The notes: generated by a model from the sequence alone, not told the origin. Positions 30,012 to 40,831 are shown, counted from the stretch's first letter. The stretch is DNA of 64,000 nucleotides from Ignavibacteria bacterium (GCA_016929695.1 JAFGII010000044.1:27245-91244), one strand, 5' to 3'. Numbers and translations are program-made.

Positions 30012-30846
30012 GGGTTGAAGTTTTTTTCTTTTCTCCCGTTTTTTTCACGTCGAGTATGTTCTTTATTGATTTCGAAACGCCTTCAAAACTCATAGCTTCC
30101 TTTAATTTATTGACAAGGTCTTCCTGGTTCAAGCATTTATAAAGCCTTCCTTCTTCTGCAATTGAAATTTCCTGTGATTCTTCCGATACGATAACTGACA
30201 CTGCATCTGATTCTTCGGTGATACCTATGCCCGCTCTGTGTCTTGTTCCGAGTTTTTTACCTTCGAAAGCTTTAGTTTCCGAAAGAGGTAATGTGCATCT
30301 TGCCGCTTCAATTCTGCTATTATTTATAACTACTGCACCATCGTGGAGCGGAGACTTCGGATTAAAAATTGATATCAGCAGTTCTTTGTTAATATTGGAA
30401 CGAAGCAGCTCCCCGTTTTCAATAATATTGCTCAATCCGGCATTTCTTGTAATTACGATTAATGAACCCCATCCGTTCTTCTGAATTTCTATACAAGCAT
30501 CTGTAACTTCAGATACGTTTTCATTAATATCAATTTTTAAAAACATCCTTGCAAGTCTTGTTGTTCCGATAATTGAAAGCAGTCTTCTCAGTTCAGGCTG
30601 GAAAAGTATGATAAATGCTATAACCCAAATTTCCGTTAGCCTGCTTAACAACCATCCCACAGCCTGTAAATTCAGTACCTGTGCTAAAAGTGAAAAACCT
30701 ATAATAAGAAGTAACGCTACAAAAATTTGAAATGCAATCGTTCCCCTCATCAGCTTATATAACTTATAAAAAATTAAAGTGATTATAAGGATGTCAATAA
30801 TATCAATTAATGTAACTTTTAAAAATCCTATATTAAATAATTCCAT
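30004..30846 (-). CDS. cdaA: diadenylate cyclase CdaA
   Basis: This 280-residue membrane enzyme makes c-di-AMP from two ATP. Three hydrophobic helices occupy about residues 10-80. The DAC domain follows, with the catalytic DGAVVINN near 168 and GTRHRAGIGI near 199 intact. c-di-AMP usually controls potassium and osmolyte balance. Here cdaA is not followed by cdaR or glmM, the common Firmicutes partners, but by pcm and yigZ. It is divergent from eno. Confidence 0.93.
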   Translation of the reverse strand: MELFNIGFLKVTLIDIIDILIITLIFYKLYKLMRGTIAFQIFVALLLIIGFSLLAQVLNLQAVGWLLSRLTEIWVIAFIILFQPELRRLLSIIGTTRLARMFLKIDINENVSEVTDACIEIQKNGWGSLIVITRNAGLSNIIENGELLRSNINKELLISIFNPKSPLHDGAVVINNSRIEAARCTLPLSETKAFEGKKLGTRHRAGIGITEESDAVSVIVSEESQEISIAEEGRLYKCLNQEDLVNKLKEAMSFEGVSKSIKNILDVKKTGEKKKTSTHV

Positions 30847-30945
30847 ATATTTAATTTAGTGAAAAATGAAGTCTAATTAAATGAAATTCAAAATCAACTA
30901 CCTATAATTTTAATAAATAAATTTATATATTTTAGTTAATTTTGA

Positions 30946-32268
<1,323 letters not shown>

Positions 32269-32416
32269 TTATTAAATCAGCGTTAATTGTAGTTTTTTTG
32301 AACTTTAGTTTAGTTTTTTTATCATTGAATTTATTCGGGTTCAGGAACTATTCAGTGAATTATATTATACTACTTTACATTTAATTTTTGTGACTAAATA
32401 AGTATATTTATACATA

Positions 32417-33208
32417 ATGAACGAAATTAAAGATAGAGGGATACAAGAATATCATTCGAGAACTGCAGAGTATTGGGCAAAATTGCCTGAATTTGAAGGG
32501 CCACTTGATATTTTACTTCATTTTGTTAAAGAAGATGAATTAAATATTTATGATATTCCTATATCAAAAATTACAAAAGATTTTCTTGGTTATATTGATT
32601 ATATTCAGTCAATTGATATTGAAATTGCAGGAGAATTTTTGCTAATGGCTTCGGAACTAATGAAAATAAAAGCAAAAATGTTAATCCCTGTTTTTGAATC
32701 GGGTGAAGATTCTGTGGAAGAAGACCCGAGAATGACATTAGTCAGAAAACTTCTTGAATATAAAAGATTCAAGGAGGCAAGTGAGGGACTGTCGGAATTT
32801 GAAAACGAAGCAAGAAAAATTTTTTTCAGGTCTTACTTTGAAGAGGATTACAGAACTCTTGAGAGTGAATTTCCTGCTGATGATTTTGATATTAAGAATC
32901 TTACGATTTTTAATTTAATGAAGGGTTACAGAAATATACTTTTAAATATAAGAAGTGCAACAGTCCATCCGATTGAACCTTTAACTTATACACCGGAGGA
33001 ACAGAAAGAATATATTATTAGACTTTTATTCGAGCGAACAGAAGTATTATTCAACGATGTTGTATTCGAATTGAAAGACAAAATGAAAATTGTATGTACC
33101 TTCATAGCAGTATTACAACTTGCACTTGACGGATTTTTAAAAATCAGAATAAATAATAACAATCTCGAAAATTTTGTTATCTATAAAACAAATCCAACTC
33201 AGAATTGA
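32417..33208 (+). CDS. scpA: segregation and condensation protein A
   Basis: This 263-residue kleisin bridges SMC heads in the bacterial condensin. The N-terminal FEGPLDILLHFVKEDELNIYDIPISKIT is the classic ScpA start and binds the SMC neck. EFLLMASELMKIKAKMLIP follows, and a C-terminal winged-helix ends near residue 255. The stop overlaps the TTG start of scpB. The smc gene is not in the window. Confidence 0.94.
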   Translation: MNEIKDRGIQEYHSRTAEYWAKLPEFEGPLDILLHFVKEDELNIYDIPISKITKDFLGYIDYIQSIDIEIAGEFLLMASELMKIKAKMLIPVFESGEDSVEEDPRMTLVRKLLEYKRFKEASEGLSEFENEARKIFFRSYFEEDYRTLESEFPADDFDIKNLTIFNLMKGYRNILLNIRSATVHPIEPLTYTPEEQKEYIIRLLFERTEVLFNDVVFELKDKMKIVCTFIAVLQLALDGFLKIRINNNNLENFVIYKTNPTQN

Positions 33209-33975
33209 CAGAACGGAAATTAGAGAATATTCTTGAATCAATTTTATTTGCTTCAGAGGAAGAATTGAGCCTTAAACAATTGAAAGACTTGCTTGATATA
33301 TGTAAAGTTCCTTCAACATATAAGGAAATTGAGGGCTGTATTATGAAATTAAATGATGAATATTCCAGAAACGGAAATGCATTTGAAATAATCCAGTTAG
33401 CAGGTGGATATCAGTTCGCTACAAAAAGGGAATTTGCTCAATATGTAGGGGAAATGAGGACGGTATCATATAAGAAAAAATTATCAGCTCCTGCACTTGA
33501 GACGCTTGCAATTATTGCATATAAACAACCTATAGCAAGAAGTGAAATCGAGTTTATCAGAGGAGTAAATGTGGATTATATAGTTAATTCTTTGCTTGAA
33601 AAAGATTTGATAATGATCAAAGGAAGGGCAAGTACTCCGGGCAGACCTATTCTTTACGGAACAACCGCAAATTTTTTGAAAATTCTCGGTTTGAATTCAC
33701 TTGACGATTTGCCCAAATTAAGGGAAATAAATGACATACTGAAAAACGAAAAAATCGAAGGAATAAGCGAAGCAGATATCGACTTATTCGACTCAATAAA
33801 TACAGAAGAAATATACAGGGGAAAAGGGCAGGAGAGTTTGAATTTTAAGGATCAACAGAATAATGATGGAAATCAGGAAACGAAAGAAAATGGAGAAAAT
33901 ACAGACAAAGTGATATTTAATGCAGAAATTATAAAAACAAATAATAAGTTAAATGAATCAGAATCAACAAATTAA
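33205..33975 (+). CDS. scpB: segregation and condensation protein B
   Basis: This 256-residue partner of ScpA contains two winged-helix domains within about 175 residues: ILESILFASEEELSLKQL, then SAPALETLAIIAYKQPIARSEIEFIRG and GRPILYGTT. A disordered, charged tail of about 70 residues follows. The start is TTG at 33205, overlapping the scpA stop in a TTGA arrangement, which implies coupling. The rluB-like gene follows 12 bp later. Confidence 0.93.
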   Translation: MTERKLENILESILFASEEELSLKQLKDLLDICKVPSTYKEIEGCIMKLNDEYSRNGNAFEIIQLAGGYQFATKREFAQYVGEMRTVSYKKKLSAPALETLAIIAYKQPIARSEIEFIRGVNVDYIVNSLLEKDLIMIKGRASTPGRPILYGTTANFLKILGLNSLDDLPKLREINDILKNEKIEGISEADIDLFDSINTEEIYRGKGQESLNFKDQQNNDGNQETKENGENTDKVIFNAEIIKTNNKLNESESTN

Positions 33976-33987
33976 TAGACAGGACAA

Positions 33988-34776
33988 ATGGAAGACATTA
34001 GATTAAATAAATACATTGCCGGGAATTCGAAATTCTCAAGGCGTGATATTGACGAATACATTATTCAGGGCAGAGTGACGGTAAACGGTGTGACAGTAAC
34101 CGAACCCGGTCACAAAATAGAGCCCGAAAATGATAAAATATGTCTTGACGGTGAAACTGTCAAGCAAACTTCAAAATGGGTTTATATAGCATTTTACAAA
34201 CCGACAAAAACAATTACATCAATGCATGATGATATGGGCAGGCAAACTGTAATGGATTATGTTAATACAAAATATAATCTTTTTCCTGTCGGTAGACTTG
34301 ATTATGATACAACAGGTTTATTACTCCTGACCAATGACGGAGATTTTGCCAATAAATTAATGCATCCTAATTTTAAAATTACAAAGACCTATGATGTAAA
34401 ATTGTCTAAACCGTTAGAAGAGAAGCACAAACAGGCACTAATGAAAGGAATTATGCTGACTGGTAAAAAAACCTTACCCTGCCAGATAAAATATAAACAT
34501 AACAAAAATCACGCTGTAGTTACGATAACTTTAAAAGAAGGCAGAAACAGGCAGGTAAAGAAAATGTTTGAGAAATTTGGATATTTTGTTCAAAAACTCC
34601 ACAGAGCAAAGTATGGAAATGTCCCCATTGGAAATTTAAAAATCGGTGCCTGGCGTTATCTTGAAACTAAGGAAATCAACAGTTTAAAAAACCTGATAAA
34701 TAAAGAAAGTACAGAAAGCAGGGAAAACATTAATATTTCAGAAGAAACTGAAAGCAAACCTAACAAATCTGATTAA
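33988..34776 (+). CDS. rluB: rRNA pseudouridine synthase, RluB/RsuA family
   Basis: This 262-residue enzyme has an N-terminal S4 RNA-binding domain (IRLNKYIAGNSKFSRRDIDEY). The RsuA-type catalytic core shows FPVGRLDYDTTGLLLLTNDGD, where the Asp of GRLDYDT is the nucleophile, and LKEGRNRQVKKMFEKFGY. It likely isomerises one uridine of 23S rRNA. RluB and RluE/RluF types are hard to separate by eye. Its position right after scpB is common in many bacteria. It is followed 3 bp later by lysS. Confidence 0.88.
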   Translation: MEDIRLNKYIAGNSKFSRRDIDEYIIQGRVTVNGVTVTEPGHKIEPENDKICLDGETVKQTSKWVYIAFYKPTKTITSMHDDMGRQTVMDYVNTKYNLFPVGRLDYDTTGLLLLTNDGDFANKLMHPNFKITKTYDVKLSKPLEEKHKQALMKGIMLTGKKTLPCQIKYKHNKNHAVVTITLKEGRNRQVKKMFEKFGYFVQKLHRAKYGNVPIGNLKIGAWRYLETKEINSLKNLINKESTESRENINISEETESKPNKSD

Positions 34777-34779
34777 TAT

Positions 34780-36354
34780 ATGCAGTCTGAACAAAACGAA
34801 TTGATAAAAAGAAGATTAGAAGAACTTGAAGAAATTAAGAAACTTGGAGTTAATCCGTATCCCCATAATTTCAAAGTAACTGCAAGCTCAAAAGAAATAA
34901 TATCTTCATTTCAAGATCCTGAAAACGATGAAGAACGGGAAAATCAGAAAAATAATCTAATCAGAATAGCAGGCAGGATTATAGCAATAAGACGAATGGG
35001 GAAAGCGACTTTTTGTCACATCAAAGACTGTGAAGGGAGAATACAGATTTACCTGAGAAAAGATGATATAGGAGAATTAAGTTATAAAATACTTAAATTG
35101 CTCGATATAGGTGATATAATCGGTGCTGAAGGATTTGTTTTCAGAACAAAAACAGGTGAAATTTCCGTTCATGCTACAGAAATGAAATTATTAACCAAAT
35201 CCATTTATCCTCTGCCTGTTGTCAAAGAAGAGATTACGGAAAGCGGGGAAAAAATTGTTCACGATGCTTTTGCAGATGTGGAATTAAGATACAGGCAAAG
35301 ATATATAGACCTTATTGTAAACGAAAATGTCAGAAATACATTCAGAATCCGTATGGAAGTAATCCGTTCAATCAAGAATACACTTGAACGCCATAAATTC
35401 ATTGAAGTGGAGACCCCTACACTTCAAACAATTTATGGCGGTGCTAATGCAAGACCTTTCGTAACGAAGCATAATGCACTTGGTATTGAATTGTTCCTGC
35501 GTATTTCGAATGAATTGTTTTTAAAGCGGCTAATAGTTGGTGGATTCGACAGGGTATATGAATTTGTCAAGGATTTCAGAAATGAAGGGATTGACAGGAC
35601 TCATAATCCTGAATTTACACAGGTTGAATGGTATCAGGCATACGCTGATTATAATGACAGTATGGATTTATTCGAAGAAATTATCGAAAATGCTGCTATG
35701 GATTCTCTCGGAACTACTGTTATAAATTACCAGGGAACAGAAATTAATTTAAAGAGACCATGGAAAAGACTTAAGATGACTGAAGTGATAAAATCAAAGA
35801 CAGGTCTTGATGTAGTTAATATGCCTCTGTCTGAAATACTTGATTATATGAAGAAAAAAAATATTGATATAGATGCAAGATTGACAAAATCAAAAGGGCT
35901 CGTTATTGCGTTATTATTTGAAGAAGTATGTGAAGGAGATTTAATTCAACCTGTATTCATTACTGACCATCCGATAGAAACGACGCCTTTATGTAAACCA
36001 TTAAGAGATTATTCTCTAGAACAAATAGAAAATATGAAAACTGACCCTGAGCATGTTATTTTTGTTGAAAGATTTGAACCTTATATTAATAAATGGGAAC
36101 TGGGTAATTCTTATACTGAATTAAATGACCCTTTATTGCAAAAGTGTTTACTTGAAGAACAGGAAGAACGGGGCAGGGGAGGAGAAGAAGAAATTCACCC
36201 TATGGATGAAGATTTTTTAAGAGCAATAGAAGTTGGGATGCCTCCTACGACAGGTGTTGGACTCGGGGTTGACAGACTCGTAATGCTGCTTACAAATTCT
36301 TATTCCATTCGTGATGTGATATTCTTTCCGCTGATGAAACCTTTGGATAAATAG
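34780..36354 (+). CDS. lysS: lysyl-tRNA synthetase, class II
   Basis: This 524-residue enzyme charges tRNA-Lys. The OB-fold anticodon-binding domain covers about residues 60-170 (AGRIIAIRRMGKATFCHIKD). Class II motif 1 lies near FIEVETPTLQ. Motif 2 is FRNEGIDRTHNPEFTQVEWY, and motif 3 is GLGVDRLVMLLTNSYSIRDV. The end, VIFFPLMKP, is normal. A Glu/Arg/Gly-rich insert before IHPMDEDF replaces the usual short loop. It is the last gene of the scpA-scpB-rluB-lysS run. Confidence 0.96.
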   Translation: MQSEQNELIKRRLEELEEIKKLGVNPYPHNFKVTASSKEIISSFQDPENDEERENQKNNLIRIAGRIIAIRRMGKATFCHIKDCEGRIQIYLRKDDIGELSYKILKLLDIGDIIGAEGFVFRTKTGEISVHATEMKLLTKSIYPLPVVKEEITESGEKIVHDAFADVELRYRQRYIDLIVNENVRNTFRIRMEVIRSIKNTLERHKFIEVETPTLQTIYGGANARPFVTKHNALGIELFLRISNELFLKRLIVGGFDRVYEFVKDFRNEGIDRTHNPEFTQVEWYQAYADYNDSMDLFEEIIENAAMDSLGTTVINYQGTEINLKRPWKRLKMTEVIKSKTGLDVVNMPLSEILDYMKKKNIDIDARLTKSKGLVIALLFEEVCEGDLIQPVFITDHPIETTPLCKPLRDYSLEQIENMKTDPEHVIFVERFEPYINKWELGNSYTELNDPLLQKCLLEEQEERGRGGEEEIHPMDEDFLRAIEVGMPPTTGVGLGVDRLVMLLTNSYSIRDVIFFPLMKPLDK

Positions 36355-36394
36355 TATTACCTCTGAACTGTCGTTTCGCCGGGAGTATTTTTAT

Positions 36395-37228
36395 ATGATA
36401 ATGAAAAAGCAAATAATATTTATACACGTATTTTTTTTTCTTTTCTTTAATTTTAATGTTTTCTCTCAGTCTTGCGACACATTATATTCTGAACCTCGGA
36501 ATATAGATGTCAAAATATTCAGAATGATTAATAATTCCCGTAATGAGACAACTGATAAAATTGTGAGAATTACTGATTTAACCGTTCTTCCCGTAACAAT
36601 TATTACCCCTTTAACACTCTTTACAGTATCAAGAATAAATAATAACTCTTACGATGAAAATTCCTCTATCCTGTTAACACTTTCGGAAATTACATCAACT
36701 GCATCGACATTTCTTGTGAAAAATATTTTTAAACGTAAGAGACCTTTTCAAGAATTGAAAAAGGTAAAACATTCGATTGATGATGAGAAGTTTCTGGATT
36801 CGTATTCTTTCCCATCAGGGCATACTTCATTGACTTTTTCCTTTGCGACATCACTAACGTTAAGATATTCCGATAAACCGGTGCTTGTTGCCGGTATGTA
36901 TTCTTATGCTTTTGTAGTTTCGCTTGGAAGAGTTTATCTCGGAAATCATTATCCTTCTGATGTTCTGGGGGGTATGCTGCTGGGGAGTGGTTCGGCAATA
37001 TTAATATATTCCTTGCGTCCCGAAATAATCTCTTTGAAGAACAATATTTTCGGAGAGAAAAATAAACCCGATGCAAATAAATCAAATTATATTACTCCAT
37101 TGTTTTTTGGGACATTCATTTTATCTGATATAATTAATAATTATTTCCTAAGTACTGATAAAAATATTAAAATTAATTTTCATTCAACGGGAGGAAATAA
37201 TTATTTAAATTTTAATTACGGTTTCTGA
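36395..37228 (+). CDS. PAP2-family phosphatase
   Basis: This 277-residue protein has a signal peptide or first helix, then a type 2 phosphatidic acid phosphatase domain. The three active-site motifs are visible: KNIFKRKRPF (KX6RP), SFPSGHTS (PSGH) and SLGRVYLGNHYPSDVLGG (SRX5HX3D, with G in place of the first S-R spacing). It probably dephosphorylates a lipid pyrophosphate such as undecaprenyl pyrophosphate in the periplasm. A hairpin overlaps its 3' end. Met3 (36401) is an alternative start. Confidence 0.88.
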   Translation: MIMKKQIIFIHVFFFLFFNFNVFSQSCDTLYSEPRNIDVKIFRMINNSRNETTDKIVRITDLTVLPVTIITPLTLFTVSRINNNSYDENSSILLTLSEITSTASTFLVKNIFKRKRPFQELKKVKHSIDDEKFLDSYSFPSGHTSLTFSFATSLTLRYSDKPVLVAGMYSYAFVVSLGRVYLGNHYPSDVLGGMLLGSGSAILIYSLRPEIISLKNNIFGEKNKPDANKSNYITPLFFGTFILSDIINNYFLSTDKNIKINFHSTGGNNYLNFNYGF

Positions 37229-37250
37229 ATTATTAATTTATTGAAACCGT
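37218..37250 (+). terminator. possible terminator between convergent genes
   Basis: ACGGTTTC and GAAACCGT form an 8-bp perfect stem around a 17-nt loop. The 5' arm overlaps the last codons of the PAP2 gene. The T-run after it is poor (TCTTTG), so efficiency is doubtful. Confidence 0.35.
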
Positions 37251-37297
37251 TCTTTGAAAAAATAATCTGTTTGTCTTTATTAAAATTATTCTTTCAA

Positions 37298-37798
37298 TTA
37301 TACTTCAGGTTGCTCATCTGCGGTTGGTCCGTATGTACCAGGGACAGAAATATTCAGTAATCTTAAGTATATGGTCAGTTGTCCCCTGTGATGATATAAA
37401 TGATTCAAAGCAAATGTCCGCAGTGTTACATCTTTGGGCTTTTTGAAATATATAATTTTATCGTATCTCATTGTCCAGGTTCTTTTGAAATCTTCTTCAG
37501 ATGCCTTCTTAAGAGATTCCAAAGCCTTTTTCAGACTTTCATCGCAGATTTTAATAAGGTCTTCGTTTTTTAAAATCTTCGGTGGTTTATAATCAAGTTT
37601 TGCAAAATCTAGTTCATCTGTCTCCATAATCAGCTCAATCCATCCGTTAATTTCTGCTACGTGAGAGGCAAGTCTTTCAAGAGGCATGGATTTTTCGTGA
37701 GGTTTCCAGGTAAGTGATTCATCAGGAATTCTTTCAAGGATTTTTTTTGTCGCTTTTGCTTCTTCTTGAATTTCCGATATTAAATTTTCTTTAATCAT
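37298..37798 (-). CDS. DinB-like (YfiT) family protein
   Basis: This 166-residue four-helix bundle belongs to the DinB family. Three histidines that usually bind a metal ion are visible in LASHVAEINGW and in NHLYHHRGQLTIYLRLL. Bacteroidota homologues are annotated as damage-inducible or as thiol-dependent transferases. The substrate is not predictable. It lies upstream (on the minus strand) of nothing close, and the queE gene lies 90 bp above it. Confidence 0.82.
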   Translation of the reverse strand: MIKENLISEIQEEAKATKKILERIPDESLTWKPHEKSMPLERLASHVAEINGWIELIMETDELDFAKLDYKPPKILKNEDLIKICDESLKKALESLKKASEEDFKRTWTMRYDKIIYFKKPKDVTLRTFALNHLYHHRGQLTIYLRLLNISVPGTYGPTADEQPEV

Positions 37799-37887
37799 TA
37801 CAGTGACTTCTTATTTTATTATTTTATACTTTAATATAATACTTTTATTGTTTAATTAAGACAAATAATTGTTGAAAAAATTTCAAA

Positions 37888-38619
37888 TTATCTTCCTCTT
37901 TCATTTCCCCAGATTGAAATGTGTAATCTTCCTGAGTAATTAAAATTATACTTCAGGCATAAATTGATTATTTGCATTCTTCTTAATTCAATTTCTTCCT
38001 TTGAAATTCCTTCGGGCATAAGAAAAACATTACCGCTGCTGAAGCCGATTATATTCTGTAATGCAAATATCTCTTCCATGTCACTTTCATCATTAATAAC
38101 AAATTTCCACTGTATATCGAATAATTCTTCTGAATATTTTTTATGATATAATTTTAATGTATCAAGATTTATTCTTATTTTTTCGTGAGTTTTCTCGAAC
38201 TTTGTTGAATAAGGAACTGATGATTTTAGTTTCGGACTGATGCTTGCTAAATCAATTAATTTGACGAAATCACCTGCTTTAGTACCGTTTGTCTCCAGGG
38301 TAATATGAATTCCTGGGTTTGCTAATTTTATTTTCTTACATAAGATATTTAACTCTTCTTCTTGTATTGCAGGTTCGCCCCCTGTTATAACCACGTTATT
38401 GCAGTTATATCGGCTGTAAACTTTTATTATATCATCAACCGACATTTCTCCTATATTATCATTGCTTTGCGGTTCCCAGGACGTATAAGCAGAGTCACAT
38501 AAATTACCGCTTCTGAATTTACATCTGAGGTTACAGTAATTAGTTCTTATAAAGAAAGAAGGAAAGCCTGTTCGCTTTCCTTCTCCTTGTATTGAATAAA
38601 ATAATTCCGAAATTAACAT
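37888..38619 (-). CDS. queE: 7-carboxy-7-deazaguanine synthase (QueE), unusual cysteine spacing
   Basis: This 243-residue radical-SAM enzyme should form CDG in queuosine or 7-deazaguanine synthesis. Family features are the start LISELFYSIQGEGKRTGFPS, VVITGGEPAIQEEEL, and LETNGTKAGDF. The usual CX3CX2C cluster motif is not seen; instead the cysteines are in CNLRC then KFRSGNL then CDSAYTSW, a C-X3-C-X7-C arrangement. This could be a genuine QueE variant with an insertion in the cluster loop. No queC, queD or queF lies in the window. The DUF3108 gene ends one base away. Confidence 0.8.
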   Translation of the reverse strand: MLISELFYSIQGEGKRTGFPSFFIRTNYCNLRCKFRSGNLCDSAYTSWEPQSNDNIGEMSVDDIIKVYSRYNCNNVVITGGEPAIQEEELNILCKKIKLANPGIHITLETNGTKAGDFVKLIDLASISPKLKSSVPYSTKFEKTHEKIRINLDTLKLYHKKYSEELFDIQWKFVINDESDMEEIFALQNIIGFSSGNVFLMPEGISKEEIELRRMQIINLCLKYNFNYSGRLHISIWGNERGR

Positions 38620-38620
38620 A

Positions 38621-39445
38621 TTAATCTATCTTGGTTTTCAGTGGACCTGCTAAACCGGAGTAAGATTTTAATTCTACTTTAATTGAGCCGATAATAATTT
38701 TCATCTGTATTTTAACAGGCATTTTATATTCATCATCGGTGAGCCATACGAAAATATCATCTACTTTTGAAGCGAGGGCAGCTTCTCTTAGCATTGGTTG
38801 AACAACAATACATTTGAATTCACCCGCAGGAACATCTGTATCTTCCCTGCCCAGAAATTTAATTCCTAAATCTCTTTTCTCGTCTTTGGTTACATAAGGA
38901 AATATTGAAGTTTCACCTACTTGTTTATTTGTAAAATCCAGTGTTCTTGCATAGAAATATGTTCCTATGTCGTCAAGTGAATACATATCAATCGGAATAT
39001 CTTTGGTCTTGATATTTCCGTCTCTGTCTTCGGTTCTCGTCACTTTTGAATTTTCGGGTAAATGCTGAAATTCCATTTTTATTTTTTCTGCTCTGTTGCC
39101 TTCAAGTTTATCCTGGTCAACAAGCCACGTAAAAATCCCTTCAGCATCCAGATAGCATTTATAAGTCTGCCTGAATTTATAAATAAATTCAAATCCCGGA
39201 GCGGATTTAGCAGTAACTTCTACTAAATAACATTTTCTTCCGTTTATTTCTGTAAACTGAGGATTTACGGATACGCTGGCATATCCTGCAGTAACGAAAC
39301 CATAATTGATTTCATATTCAAGTACCTCGCCCGGTATAAAACTGTTGTTTGTAATTTTTCTGTACTGGACTTTATTCGTATCCTGAGCCGCAGAAACTAT
39401 CAGGGGAATAAACATTAAAACAAAGAAAACTATCAGTTTTTTCAT
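38621..39445 (-). CDS. DUF3108 periplasmic protein
   Basis: This 274-residue protein begins with a signal peptide (MKKLIVFFVLMFIPLIVSA, cleaved near AAQ). The body is an all-beta DUF3108 domain, with FIPGEVLEYEINYGFVTAGY at the start and ETSIFPYVTKDEKRDLGIKF further on. Members are widespread in the periplasm of Bacteroidota and Proteobacteria and have no assigned function. The gene sits one base upstream of queE, but there is no evident functional link. Confidence 0.82.
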   Translation of the reverse strand: MKKLIVFFVLMFIPLIVSAAQDTNKVQYRKITNNSFIPGEVLEYEINYGFVTAGYASVSVNPQFTEINGRKCYLVEVTAKSAPGFEFIYKFRQTYKCYLDAEGIFTWLVDQDKLEGNRAEKIKMEFQHLPENSKVTRTEDRDGNIKTKDIPIDMYSLDDIGTYFYARTLDFTNKQVGETSIFPYVTKDEKRDLGIKFLGREDTDVPAGEFKCIVVQPMLREAALASKVDDIFVWLTDDEYKMPVKIQMKIIIGSIKVELKSYSGLAGPLKTKID

Positions 39446-39509
39446 TTTTAAGTCCTTTTATTTATTTTATTTAACTTACAATATATTAAAAAGTTTCTAA
39501 AAATTAAGG

Positions 39510-40514
39510 TTAATTATTTATTAACTTATTTACCGCATCCATTATGTCTTCCGGATTTATTTCGTTCATATCCGTATCATCATTTTTTGGTGATAATACA
39601 ATTGAATTGCTGCTTAATGGTCCCCATCGCGAAACAGTCATCGGCTTTTTTGAAGGATAGAAACCGATTATGTTTTTATTCAGAGCACCTGCAATGTGTA
39701 TCGGACCGGTGGAATTTGATATAAAAAGTTTTGATGAATCAATCAGAATCATTAATTCCCTTAAATTTAATTTATTGTTTAATATTATTATATTCTCTTG
39801 ATTGAATGCGAGGTCAGATATTTTTTTGCTTAATCCGTATTCTACTTTGGTACCCGTTAAAATTATTTTAAAATCCTTGTAAGTAGCAGTAAATTGTTTA
39901 ACGAATTTGCCGAGAGTTTCTGCAGATATATCCGTTGCTGAGCCTTTCGAGCCGGGATGAATAATAATAAAATTGCCGTCAATATTAACGTTAAATTCAT
40001 CTAATTTATTTTTTAACAAATTTTTTTCCTTTGTTGAATATTTCAATTTAAAAATGAATTCATCCCTGACATCTTCGGATATGTATTTCAGCAAGTTTAT
40101 ATTGTATTGTGATTCGTGCTTTTCCGCAATTTTTCGGTGTTCCCTTACCCTTTTATTGTAAAAAAAAGAGTACCCCCTGTATGCGGTACCAACTCTTAAC
40201 TTAATTCCGGAAATAAAAAATAACAATGCAGATTCAAATCGGGGAAAAACTGATATTGCTATATCATATTTCCCTTTTTTTATGATTTTGTATTTTTCAT
40301 AGAACGATTGCAATTCGTCATAGTAAATAAATTTATCAATGTCCTCATAACCTTCGAGTAAATTTTTAATTACACTGTTTGTTAGAAAAGTTATCTCAGC
40401 ATTTCTGAATGTTCTCCTGCATTCGGAAATTAAAGGTAGTGTTAAAATGATATCGCCAATTTTATCCGTTCGGCTTATTAAAATTTTTTTTATTTCATCA
40501 TTTTTTATATTCAA
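39510..40514 (-). CDS. glycosyltransferase family 9 (heptosyltransferase-like)
   Basis: This 334-residue protein has the GT-B fold of ADP-heptose:LPS heptosyltransferases. The N-terminal ILISRTDKIGDIILTLPL is the family hallmark. The C-terminal half has FIIIHPGSKGSATDIS and the donor-binding FISNSTGPIHIAGAL. It likely extends an LPS or other surface glycan from the cytoplasmic face. Its start overlaps the ferredoxin gene stop by 4 bp (ATGA). No other LPS genes lie nearby. Confidence 0.87.
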   Translation of the reverse strand: MNIKNDEIKKILISRTDKIGDIILTLPLISECRRTFRNAEITFLTNSVIKNLLEGYEDIDKFIYYDELQSFYEKYKIIKKGKYDIAISVFPRFESALLFFISGIKLRVGTAYRGYSFFYNKRVREHRKIAEKHESQYNINLLKYISEDVRDEFIFKLKYSTKEKNLLKNKLDEFNVNIDGNFIIIHPGSKGSATDISAETLGKFVKQFTATYKDFKIILTGTKVEYGLSKKISDLAFNQENIIILNNKLNLRELMILIDSSKLFISNSTGPIHIAGALNKNIIGFYPSKKPMTVSRWGPLSSNSIVLSPKNDDTDMNEINPEDIMDAVNKLINN

Positions 40515-40831
40515 AGTTCCTCCTTGTTAATAATGGGAGGAATTTCGATTAAAATATTCTCTTTCGGGTCTGATACTATTTTGCAGTTACAGGCAAGCCT
40601 CGCTCTGGAAGAATAAAATTCGGATTTTTTCAACTGGTATAACTCTTGTTCTGAAATATTATTGAAATATTCTACCCCTTTTTTTATTAAAATTACACAA
40701 CTTGTGCAGGAGCAAACACCCCCGCATGTATGTTCAATTACGATATCGTTGTCAAAAGCAATGTCAAGAATGGTTTTGTTTTTTTCTGCCGGAATAGATT
40801 TTCTTTCCGGCAGAAAAGTAATGTAAAACAT
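40511..40831 (-). CDS. 2Fe-2S ferredoxin
   Basis: This 106-residue ferredoxin is of adrenodoxin or Isc type. Cluster ligands are in EHTCGGVCSCTSC (CX5CX2C counting the outer cysteines) and in ARLACNC near residue 82. The fold matches Fdx proteins that serve Fe-S assembly or redox enzymes. The gene overlaps the GT9 start by 4 bp and follows a lipoprotein gene by 2 bp. iscS and iscA-like genes lie 2-3 kb upstream on the same strand, which supports an Fe-S-assembly role. Confidence 0.88.
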   Translation of the reverse strand: MFYITFLPERKSIPAEKNKTILDIAFDNDIVIEHTCGGVCSCTSCVILIKKGVEYFNNISEQELYQLKKSEFYSSRARLACNCKIVSDPKENILIEIPPIINKEEL

